From assembly GCA_003697065.1 (NCBI GenBank), contig RFFY01000138.1, positions 1 to 5,530 on the forward strand: 5,530 nt of DNA. The letters are read 5' to 3'. A program made the translations under genes and the position numbers. The notes under the pieces are model-generated. The model was given only the letters and a program-made list of their open reading frames with translations, did no database searches and had not been told where the DNA came from. This document shows positions 1 through 5,181 of this stretch, one piece after another; position 1 is the stretch's first letter, and every line of letters starts with the position of its first letter. This DNA comes from Actinomyces sp. (GTDB lineage: Bacteria; Actinomycetota; Acidimicrobiia; Acidimicrobiales; Aldehydirespiratoraceae).

Positions 1-407
1 CCGACGTCCTGCCCCATCGACCCCCCTTCCTGTTCGTCGACGAGGTCACCGACCTCGTGGCGGGGGAGAGGGCCCGGGGACGCTGGCACCTGACGGGCGA
101 GGAGTTCTTCTTCGCCGGTCACTTCCCGGGCCGACCGACCCTGCCCGGGGTGCTGATGTGCGAGGCCATCGCCCAGCTCGGCGCTGTCGCCGTGCTCACC
201 GACGACCGCTATGCCGGCCGCCTGCCCCTCTTCGGCGGGCTCGACCGCGCCCGCTTCCGCCGTCAGGCGGGCCCCGGCGACACCCTCGAGCTCGAGGTCG
301 AGATGTCGCGCCTGTCGGCGCGCGGCGGCAAGGGCTCGGGGCGGGCTCTCGTCGACGGCGAGGTGGCCTGCGCCGCCGAGTTGATGTTCGTGATCGTGGA
401 CGCCTGA
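1..407 (+). CDS. fabZ: 3-hydroxyacyl-ACP dehydratase FabZ (5' end outside window)
   Basis: This is a cytosolic hot-dog-fold dehydratase that removes water from (3R)-hydroxyacyl-ACP to give trans-2-enoyl-ACP in FAS II. The first whole codon in the window is at base 3 and 134 residues are visible. The frame is open to the left edge and the family's N-terminal signature LPHRPPFLFVDEV starts at the third visible residue, so the real start codon lies a few codons outside. The GTG at 57 would delete this motif and is not the start. The catalytic histidine is in GHFPGRPTLPGV (visible residue 40) and the catalytic acid is the Glu in MCEAIAQLG (visible residue 54). The length fits FabZ (about 140-150 residues). 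It converges on the fab operon and supplies the dehydration step that operon lacks. A FabZ/HadB-like specialised dehydratase is possible, but the motifs favour FabZ. Confidence 0.93.
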   Translation, partial: DVLPHRPPFLFVDEVTDLVAGERARGRWHLTGEEFFFAGHFPGRPTLPGVLMCEAIAQLGAVAVLTDDRYAGRLPLFGGLDRARFRRQAGPGDTLELEVEMSRLSARGGKGSGRALVDGEVACAAELMFVIVDA

Positions 408-412
408 GCGGA

Positions 413-452
413 CCCGGCCGGTCGGTGTCCGGTCGGGCGGGCCAGTGCCCGC
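413..452. terminator. paired hairpins between convergent fabZ and fabF, candidate bidirectional terminator
   Basis: Two adjacent inverted repeats fill the 45-bp space between the two stop codons. The first has arms 413-421 and 429-437 (CCCGGCCGG / CCGGTCGGG), giving 9 pairs around a 7-base loop. One pair is a G-U in the + transcript and would be an A-C mismatch in the - transcript, so it favours fabZ mRNA. The second has arms 437-442 and 447-452 (GCGGGC / GCCCGC) with loop CAGT. It is perfect in both directions and touches the fabF stop codon. Neither has a T tract, so these would be tail-less terminators of the kind often proposed in actinobacteria. Function is inferred from position and symmetry. 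Confidence 0.5.
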
Positions 453-1628
453 TCAGGCGGGCGGGACGACGACGAGGGTGCCGTTGTGGCCCCCGAACCC
501 GAACGAGTTCGAGATCGACGGCCCCGGCGTCCAGGCGCGGGGCTCGCCGACCACCAGGTCGAGCTCGGGCAGGGTCGGATCGACGGCCCGGGTACCGGCC
601 GTCGGGGGGATGACCCCCTTGACCATCGACAAGACCACGGCGGCCGCCTCCAGGGCGCCGGCGGCGCCGAGGGCGTGCCCGGTGACGCCCTTGGTCGAGG
701 TCACGATCGGCCCCGGTGCACCGAAGACCTTGGCCAGCGCTTCGGCCTCGGCGGCGTCGTTGAGGTCGGTCGAGGTGCCGTGGGCGTTCACGTGCACGAT
801 GTCGGCGGCGGCCAATCCGGCGTCGGCGAGGGCGAGCTCCATACAGTGCACCGCCCCCGATCCGCCGGGCGCCGGGGCCGTGATGTGATGGGCGTCGGCG
901 GTACTGGCCGAGCCGGCGATCTCGGCCAGGACGGTGGCCCCGCGGGCCAGGGCCCGTTCGCGTTCCTCGAGGACGAGGACGGCCGCGCCCTCGCCCATGA
1001 CGAAACCGTCGCGTTCGGCGTCGAAGGGACGGCTGATCCCGCTCGACGAGAGGGCCGTCATGTTGGAGAAGCCGGCGATCGCCGTCTCGGTGAAGGGGGC
1101 CTCGCTGCCCCCGGCGAGCATGACGTCGCAACGCCCGGAGGCCACCAGGCGGGCGGCGTTGCCCACGGCGTGGGTCCCGGCCGCGCAGGCGGTGACGGTG
1201 TTCTCGGCCGGACCCTGCCACCCGTAGCGCATGGAGAGGGTCGCCGCCGCCGCGTTCGCCATCATCATCGGGACCAGGAAGGGCGAGACCCGGCGGGCGC
1301 CGCGCTCGAGGCGTACCTGGATCTGGGCCTCGAGGGTCTGGATGCCGCCGACGCCGGTGCCGATGAAGGTGCCGCAGCGGGTGGGGTCGGCGTCGAGCTC
1401 GCCCGCCTGGGCAAGGGCCTCGGCGGCGGCGGCCACCGCGAACTGGGTGAACCGGTCGGCGCGTCGGGCCTCCTTGGGATTGTCGAAGTGGGCCGCCGGA
1501 TCGAAATCGGTGACCTGGCGGGGACCGTCGGGCGGGGTGGAGCAGAGCCCCTCGAAGAAGGCGTCGGCGCCCACGCCGCAGGGAGCGACGACGCCCACGC
1601 CGGTGACGACGACCCGTCGGGTGGTCAT
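453..1628 (-). CDS. fabF: beta-ketoacyl-ACP synthase II (FabF)
   Basis: This is a cytosolic thiolase-fold condensing enzyme that joins acyl-ACP to malonyl-ACP with loss of CO2 in the elongation rounds of FAS II. The 391 residues cover the whole family, starting with the typical RRVVVTGVGVVAPCGVG. The nucleophile is Cys148 in TACAAGTHA. The active-site histidines are His283 (NAHGTSTDLND) and His318 (TGHALGAAG), and the conserved Lys313 lies in STKGVTGH. The C-terminal glycine-rich SNSFGFGGHNG loop (374-384) is intact. It is slightly shorter than the common 410 or so residues, mainly through a reduced loop near residues 28-40. The ATG overlaps the acpP stop as ATGA and there is no clear ribosome-binding site, which suggests translational coupling to acpP. 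FabB is less likely, given the pairing with acpP and the motif pattern. Confidence 0.96.
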   Translation of the reverse strand: MTTRRVVVTGVGVVAPCGVGADAFFEGLCSTPPDGPRQVTDFDPAAHFDNPKEARRADRFTQFAVAAAAEALAQAGELDADPTRCGTFIGTGVGGIQTLEAQIQVRLERGARRVSPFLVPMMMANAAAATLSMRYGWQGPAENTVTACAAGTHAVGNAARLVASGRCDVMLAGGSEAPFTETAIAGFSNMTALSSSGISRPFDAERDGFVMGEGAAVLVLEERERALARGATVLAEIAGSASTADAHHITAPAPGGSGAVHCMELALADAGLAAADIVHVNAHGTSTDLNDAAEAEALAKVFGAPGPIVTSTKGVTGHALGAAGALEAAAVVLSMVKGVIPPTAGTRAVDPTLPELDLVVGEPRAWTPGPSISNSFGFGGHNGTLVVVPPA

Positions 1629-1864
1629 CCGAGCTTGGAGGTCACGAGGTCGAAGGCGGCGCCGACGGTGGTCACGCCCTCGAGTTCCTCTTCGTCGACG
1701 TTGATGTCGAATTCCTCCTCGAGGGCCATCACCAGCTCGACCAGGTCGAGGCTGTCGGCGTCGAGGTCGTCGGCGAAGCTCGCCTCGGGCACCACCTTGT
1801 CGGGCTCGACCGACAGCACCTCGACGGCGCAGCGGCGGAAGCGCTCGAAGTTCTCGTCGCTCAC
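1625..1864 (-). CDS. acpP: acyl carrier protein
   Basis: This is the small acidic carrier that holds growing acyl chains as thioesters on 4'-phosphopantetheine and shuttles them between the FAS II enzymes. It has 79 residues, normal for the family, and is rich in Asp and Glu. The prosthetic-group attachment site is Ser38 in DADSLDLVELVMALEEEFDI, followed by the recognition helix II and the acidic DEEELEGVTTVGAAFDLV segment. Translation starts at a GTG with a good ribosome-binding site (GGAGAG, five bases before the start). The gene follows fabG after a 106-base gap with two hairpins, so its expression may be set separately; ACP is usually needed in large excess over the enzymes. Its stop overlaps the fabF ATG. 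The phosphopantetheinyl transferase that activates it is not in the window. Confidence 0.96.
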   Translation of the reverse strand: MSDENFERFRRCAVEVLSVEPDKVVPEASFADDLDADSLDLVELVMALEEEFDINVDEEELEGVTTVGAAFDLVTSKLG

Positions 1865-1883
1865 GTTGTCTCTCCGTTGTCGT

Positions 1884-1901
1884 CGGCGGGGGATCCCGCC
1901 G
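1884..1901 (-). other. hairpin in the acpP leader
   Basis: Perfect 7-bp inverted repeat CGGCGGG / CCCGCCG with a four-base loop. It ends 19 bases before the acpP GTG and just upstream of the ribosome-binding site. It has no T tract. It could protect or modulate the acpP-fabF part of the message; this role is inferred only from position. Confidence 0.4.
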
Positions 1902-1920
1902 GATGGTTGGGAATCGTGGC

Positions 1921-1945
1921 GGCCGGCGCCCGGTGGGCGCGGGCC
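1921..1945 (-). other. strong GC hairpin between fabG and acpP
   Basis: Arms GGCC and GCGCCC pair with GGGCGC and GGCC around a three-base loop, with a single mismatched position between the two stem parts (10 pairs in all). It lies 25 bases after the fabG stop and is not followed by T residues in the - direction. Likely roles are partial termination or a 3'-end block that separates fabD-fabH-fabG from acpP-fabF message levels. This is inference. Confidence 0.4.
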
Positions 1946-1970
1946 GTCGTCGTCCGGTGAACCCTAGCGG

Positions 1971-2678
1971 TCAACCCATGGACAGACCGCCGTCGACGGG
2001 GATGACCGTGCCCGTCACGTAGGCGGCGGCGTCGGAGGCGAGAAAGGCGATGACGGCGGCGATCTCGTCGGGCGAGGCCAGCCGGCCCAGGGGGACCTGG
2101 TCGAGGATGGCCGCCTTCTGGTCGTCGCCGAGGGCGGCGAGCATGTCGGTCTCGACGGGTCCGGGCGCCACGACGTTGGCGGTGATGTTCCGGCTGGCGA
2201 ACTCCTTGGCCACCGAGCGGGCGAAGCCGATGAGACCGGCCTTGGAGGCGGCGTAGTTGGCCTGTCCCGCCTGGCCCCCGAGCCCCACGACCGACGACAC
2301 GAAGATCATCCGGCCCCAGCGCCCCCGCATCATGGCCTTCGCCACCCGTTTGGCGACGCGGAACCCACCGGTGAGATTGGCGTCGAGGACCCCGGTGAAG
2401 TCGTCCTCGCTCATGCGCAACAGGAGGGTGTCGCGGGTGATCCCGGCGTTCGACACCAGGATCTCGACCGGGCCGAGCTCGTCTTCGACCCGGCTCACGG
2501 CCTCGTCGACGGAGGCGGTGTCGGTCACGTCGCAGGGCACGGCGAGGAGGCGTTCGTCGTCGGGGGATGCCGAGCGGTAGGTGGCGGCCACGCGGTGGCC
2601 GGCGTCGGCGAGGGCACGGGCCGTGGCCAGGCCGATCCCCCGGCTGGCGCCGGTGACGAGGGCGACGCGGCCGCTCAC
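1971..2678 (-). CDS. fabG: 3-oxoacyl-ACP reductase FabG (MabA-like)
   Basis: This is an NADPH-dependent short-chain dehydrogenase that reduces 3-ketoacyl-ACP to (3R)-hydroxyacyl-ACP in the cytosol. It has 235 residues. The cofactor-binding TGASRGIG is at 9-16. The basic residue after strand 2 (TYRS, Arg35) fits NADPH. The SNAG motif (76-79) and the catalytic tetrad Asn101, Ser129, Tyr142 and Lys146 (in NYAASK) are all present. The C-terminal PVDGG motif is intact. From memory, the N-terminus, the VSNAG form and GRMIF resemble mycobacterial MabA/FabG1. The start is the GTG that overlaps the fabH stop as GTGA: the Rossmann strand begins right after it, and the longer open frame upstream is only the antiparallel shadow of fabH. 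It is probably coupled to fabH. A general SDR is unlikely in this operon. Confidence 0.95.
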   Translation of the reverse strand: MSGRVALVTGASRGIGLATARALADAGHRVAATYRSASPDDERLLAVPCDVTDTASVDEAVSRVEDELGPVEILVSNAGITRDTLLLRMSEDDFTGVLDANLTGGFRVAKRVAKAMMRGRWGRMIFVSSVVGLGGQAGQANYAASKAGLIGFARSVAKEFASRNITANVVAPGPVETDMLAALGDDQKAAILDQVPLGRLASPDEIAAVIAFLASDAAAYVTGTVIPVDGGLSMG

Positions 2679-3595
2679 CAGCGCACCACCGTGGTGGCCC
2701 AGGTCATGCCCGCCCCGAAGCCGGTCATGCACACGATGCGCCCCTCGTGCAGCACCCCGGCCGAGCGGGCGGCGTCGATGCACAAGGGGATGGTGGCCGA
2801 GGAGGTGTTGCCCGTGGTCTCGATGACGTTGACGGTCTTGTCGGCGGGTATGCCGAGCCGGGAACAGACCGCCTCGATGATGCGGATGTTGGCCTGGTGG
2901 GGGAGCAGGACGTCGATGTCGTCGGGGGTGAGACCGGCCCGCTCGAGGGCGTTCTCCACCGAGGCGACGACGGCCCTCACCGCCCGTTTGAAGACCTCGC
3001 GACCCTCCATCTTCAGGGTGTCGCCGTGGTCGCAGTACAGGATCGGCACCAGGGAGCCGTCGGCGCCGAGGTCCCAGCCCAGCAGGTTGGGTTCGGGCCG
3101 GTGCTCGAGGACGACGGCACCGGCGGCGTCGGCGAACAAGATGGCGGTGGAGCGGTCGGTCCAGTCGGTGATGGTGGACAGGGCGTCGGCGCCGATCACG
3201 AGCACGCGTCGGGGCCCGTGGGGGAGTTCCATCATGCCGTTGGCGGCCACCCAGGCGTAGGTGAAGCCGGCGCAGGCGGCGTTGACGTCGAAGGCGCCGC
3301 AACGCAGGCCCAACCCGGCGTGGACGGCGGCGGAGGTCGCGGGGGTGCGCTGGTCGGGGGTGGTCGTCGACAGCACGAGCAGGTCGACCTCGGCGGGGTC
3401 GACACCGGCGTCGGCGAGGGCCTTCGCTCCGGCCTCGATGGCCAGCTGTCCGGTGGTGCCGCCGACGCGCCTCTCGCGGATACCGGTGCGTTCGCGGATC
3501 CAGTCGTCGCTGGTGTCCATGGTGGCGGCCAGGTCGTCGTTGGTGACGACCCGCTCGGGTAGGGCGGTTCCGACGCCCCGGACGTGGGCTCCCAT
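2675..3595 (-). CDS. fabH: beta-ketoacyl-ACP synthase III (FabH)
   Basis: This enzyme starts fatty acid synthesis by condensing an acyl-CoA primer with malonyl-ACP; primer choice decides straight- or branched-chain products. The 306 residues have the full thiolase fold, a little short of the usual 315-335. The catalytic triad is complete: Cys108 in NAACAGF, His233 in PHQANIRI and Asn263 in GNTSSATIP. The N-terminal substrate region DDWIRERTGIRERR (30-43) and the C-terminal GFGAGMTWA loop are typical. The ATG has a GGGAGA ribosome-binding site five bases upstream. That ATG also overlaps the stop of an 18-codon mini-ORF (TGATG) that links it to fabD. The stop overlaps the fabG GTG. Primer specificity (acetyl versus branched acyl-CoA) cannot be read safely from the sequence. 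Confidence 0.96.
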   Translation of the reverse strand: MGAHVRGVGTALPERVVTNDDLAATMDTSDDWIRERTGIRERRVGGTTGQLAIEAGAKALADAGVDPAEVDLLVLSTTTPDQRTPATSAAVHAGLGLRCGAFDVNAACAGFTYAWVAANGMMELPHGPRRVLVIGADALSTITDWTDRSTAILFADAAGAVVLEHRPEPNLLGWDLGADGSLVPILYCDHGDTLKMEGREVFKRAVRAVVASVENALERAGLTPDDIDVLLPHQANIRIIEAVCSRLGIPADKTVNVIETTGNTSSATIPLCIDAARSAGVLHEGRIVCMTGFGAGMTWATTVVRW

Positions 3596-3651
3596 CAGCT
3601 TCTCCCGGTCGGCGGGCGGCTGGCGTGGTCGGTGCGGTCCGTCGCGCTCAT
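3595..3651 (-). CDS. 18-residue mini-ORF bridging fabD and fabH
   Basis: This ORF encodes MSATDRTDHASRPPTGRS, a polar peptide with no hydrophobic segment and no match that I recognise. Its ATG overlaps the fabD stop as ATGA and its TGA overlaps the fabH ATG as TGATG, so it fills the space between the two genes exactly. Sixteen of its 17 non-start codons end in G or C, as in the real genes around it. It has no separate ribosome-binding site upstream other than what lies in the fabD 3' end. It may be a coupling leader that carries ribosomes from fabD to fabH, and its product need not be functional. Chance in a GC-rich gap cannot be ruled out. Confidence 0.35.
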   Translation of the reverse strand: MSATDRTDHASRPPTGRS

Positions 3652-4826
3652 GTCGTGCTCCTCAGCCAGGCGATGGGTTGGCTCGGCGTGACGCGCTCGC
3701 CTTCGAGGGCCAGGACCCCCATCAGGCGGCCGGCGAAGGAGGACCGGACCTCCTCGCCGGCGACGTGGCCGAGGACGTCGCCGACGGCGATGTCGGCGCC
3801 GGGGCGGCACGCGGGCGTCGGCTCGAAGATCCCCGCCGTCGGGCTGACGACGAGACGCTCGGTGGCGAAGAGATGCTCGCCCTCGACCACGGCCCCCTCG
3901 GCGGAGGGCTGGTGGGCCAGGGCGTCGAGCAGGCCGTCGAGGTCGGCCGGTGTCGACACGGACACGAGGCGGGCGCCGCGGATGGTGCGCTTGGCGAGGC
4001 CGGTGAGCACGGTGCCGGGTCCGATCTCGACGTGGACGGTGTAGCCGGCCTCGTCGAGATTCGTGAGGGTCTGGCGCCAGCGCACCGGACTGCACAGCTG
4101 GGCGGCCAGCAGGTCGGGCCACTCGGCGGCGTCGGTGTGGAAGGCGGCGTCGACGTTGGCGACCACGGGATTGGTCGGGGCCCGGAACTCGGTCTGGTCG
4201 AGGGCCTTGCGGAGGCGGTCACGGGCGGGCGCCATGAGGGGGGTGTGGAAGGCCCCGCCGACGGGGAGGCGCATGGCCCGCTTGGCCCCCAGGTCCCGGG
4301 CGATGGCGGCGGCCCGGTCGACGTCGTCGGGTACCCCGGCGATGACGACCTGCCCGGGTGCGTTGAAGTTGGCGACCCAGACCTCGCCCCCGGCGCGGTG
4401 GCAGGCGATGTCGACCTGTTCGTCGTCGAGGCCCAGAACGGCGGCCATGGTGCCCTCGCGCTCGTCGGCGGCGGCCTGCATGGCGTCACCGCGTTCGGTG
4501 ACGAGACGGACGGCGTCGGCGAAGTCGAGGACACCGGCGGCGGTGAGGGCCGAGTACTCGCCGAGGCTGTGGCCGGCGTGGGCGGCGGCCTGGGCGCCGA
4601 GCCGGGTGACGGCGTCGAGGGCCACCATCGAGGTGACGAAGGTGGCGAGCTGGGCGTTGCGGGTCCGGGTGAGCTCCTCGGCGTCGGTGTCGCACAGGAG
4701 GGCGGCGACATCGCGGCCGGCCGCCTCGGAGGCCTCCTCGACCAGTTCCCACGAGGGGTGCTCGCGCCATGCCGTGCCCATGCCGGGCTTCTGGGATCCC
4801 TGGCCGGGATAGGTGAACACGATCAT
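3648..4826 (-). CDS. fabD: malonyl-CoA:ACP transacylase FabD with C-terminal lipoyl/biotinyl-like domain
   Basis: FabD moves the malonyl group from CoA to the AcpP phosphopantetheine arm. With the start chosen here the protein has 392 residues, against about 300-315 for usual FabD. The transferase domain covers roughly 1-305: PGQGSQ at 7-12, nucleophile Ser87 in GHSLGE, the carboxylate-binding Arg112 in TERGDAMQ and catalytic His194 in GGAFHTPLM. A linker (about 305-323) leads to an extra domain (324-392) with two matching halves, VVSPTAGIFEPT...VGDVLGHV and VRSSFAGRLMGVL...GERVTPSQPIAWL. This is the pattern of a barrel-sandwich fold, but with no lysine. I chose the ATG at 4826 because MIVFTYPGQGSQ matches the family N-terminus and a GGGGGA site sits six bases upstream. 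An in-frame ATG at 4859 would add 11 residues and has no such site. Confidence 0.94.
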   Translation of the reverse strand: MIVFTYPGQGSQKPGMGTAWREHPSWELVEEASEAAGRDVAALLCDTDAEELTRTRNAQLATFVTSMVALDAVTRLGAQAAAHAGHSLGEYSALTAAGVLDFADAVRLVTERGDAMQAAADEREGTMAAVLGLDDEQVDIACHRAGGEVWVANFNAPGQVVIAGVPDDVDRAAAIARDLGAKRAMRLPVGGAFHTPLMAPARDRLRKALDQTEFRAPTNPVVANVDAAFHTDAAEWPDLLAAQLCSPVRWRQTLTNLDEAGYTVHVEIGPGTVLTGLAKRTIRGARLVSVSTPADLDGLLDALAHQPSAEGAVVEGEHLFATERLVVSPTAGIFEPTPACRPGADIAVGDVLGHVAGEEVRSSFAGRLMGVLALEGERVTPSQPIAWLRSTT

Positions 4827-4868
4827 GGGCGGTCCCCCGGAGACGACGAGTGCGGCCATTGTGACCCG

Positions 4869-4913
4869 GATCGGGGCCCCGAGGTTTCATTACCCGCCGG
4901 TAGGCCCCCGATC
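4869..4913 (-). promoter_or_regulatory. nested inverted repeat in the fabD leader
   Basis: Outer arms GATCGGGGCC (4869-4878) and GGCCCCCGATC (4903-4913) are complementary apart from one bulged base. Directly inside the right arm is a small inverted repeat, TACC-CGCC-GGTA (4891-4902), and 12 unpaired bases separate it from the left arm. In the mRNA this gives a long near-continuous stem ending 42 bases before the chosen fabD ATG, with the small-ORF stop codon inside one arm. There is no T tract, so a simple intrinsic terminator is unlikely. It could be an operator, an attenuator or an mRNA stability element. Confidence 0.4.
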
Positions 4914-5055
4914 ACGTGTCGGCGGGGCGACCGTCGGTGAGGCGGGGCCAGTCCTCGAGGGTGGGCAGAGCGCGGCGGATGCGCCACTCGCGGACGGCGA
5001 GGAGGGCCGCCGCGGCCAGGACGAGACGGGTCAGGCGACGGTGGGTCGTGGCCAT
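4912..5055 (-). CDS. small ORF with one hydrophobic segment, first gene of the fab operon
   Basis: This 47-codon ORF encodes a peptide starting MATTHRRLTRLVLAAAALLAV. A basic N-terminus (HRR, R) precedes a short hydrophobic stretch (about residues 11-21), then a basic REWRIRR patch and a polar tail. That arrangement could make a short signal-anchor or membrane-associated peptide, though the hydrophobic run is short for a full span. About 91% of non-start codons end in G or C, which supports coding. It has the same direction as fabD and ends 85 bases before the chosen fabD start. Its ATG has no clear ribosome-binding site, but a TAGCGT hexamer six bases upstream would fit a leaderless transcript. 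I do not recognise a family. Function is unknown and the gene call is moderate at best. Confidence 0.45.
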   Translation of the reverse strand: MATTHRRLTRLVLAAAALLAVREWRIRRALPTLEDWPRLTDGRPADT

Positions 5056-5061
5056 GGCCCG

Positions 5062-5071
5062 ACGCTAACCT
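5062..5071. promoter_or_regulatory. overlapping divergent -10-like elements
   Basis: On the - strand TAGCGT (5067-5062) fits the TAnnnT -10 pattern and would place +1 exactly on the A of the small-ORF ATG. On the + strand TAACCT (5066-5071) fits the same pattern and would place +1 about nine bases before the tRNA. The two share the TA at 5066-5067. No convincing -35 hexamer is seen for either. Position is the main support: only 31 bases separate the divergent tRNA and the operon's first ORF. Confidence 0.3.
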
Positions 5072-5086
5072 GCCAGCGGCCGCCGC

Positions 5087-5170
5087 GCCCGGGTGGTGGA
5101 ACTGGTAGACACGGCGGACTCAAAATCCGCTGGCCGTGAGGCCGTGAGGGTTCGAGTCCCTCCCCGGGTA
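5087..5170 (+). tRNA. tRNA-Leu (anticodon CAA)
   Basis: This is an 84-base class II tRNA. The acceptor stem GCCCGGG (5087-5093) pairs with CCCGGGT (5163-5169) with one G-U at the end, and the discriminator is A5170. The D region contains TGGTAGACACG, typical of tRNA-Leu. The anticodon stem GCGGA/TCCGC (5114-5118, 5126-5130) encloses the loop CTCAAAA, giving anticodon CAA at 5121-5123, which reads UUG. The long variable arm GGCC-GTGA-GGCC and the T arm GAGGG-TTCGAGT-CCCTC are intact. CCA is not encoded (the next bases are CCG), so it must be added after transcription. It is divergent from the fab operon and convergent with the HNH gene, whose stop is 12 bases after its 3' end. Confidence 0.97.
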
Positions 5171-5181
5171 CCGCTCGCCGT

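Noticed and set aside
57..59. GTG at 57 as the fabZ start
   Set aside because: The frame is open upstream and encodes the conserved LPHRPPFLFVDEV segment, so the gene begins outside the window.
486..1967. Long + strand open frame of 493 codons over fabF and acpP
   Set aside because: Antisense shadow of fabF and acpP; no recognisable domain, and the real genes on the other strand are certain.
2679..3302. N-terminal extension of fabG to position 3302
   Set aside because: The extra part is an Arg/Pro/Gly-rich frame shadow of fabH. The Rossmann fold begins right at the GTG that overlaps the fabH stop.
4827..4859. ATG at 4859 as the fabD start
   Set aside because: It would add 11 residues before the family-typical MIVFTYPGQGSQ and lacks a ribosome-binding site; the ATG at 4826 has one. 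Not fully excluded.
4486..4890. Open frame starting at 4890 inside the fabD leader
   Set aside because: It runs in another frame through fabD and gives an Arg-rich, low-complexity product.
4913..4918. CACGTG palindrome
   Set aside because: A six-base palindrome is expected by chance; it overlaps the small-ORF stop and has no further supporting context.
3261..4940. Long + strand open frame of 559 codons across fabH and fabD
   Set aside because: It is antisense to two genes with complete catalytic motifs; its composition (Gly, Asp, Val-rich low complexity) is what the opposite strand of GC-rich genes gives.
5087..5181. tRNA-Leu as an integration site for a mobile element
   Set aside because: No integrase, no repeated copy of the tRNA 3' end and no change in base composition are seen nearby; the HNH gene alone is not evidence of an integrated element.
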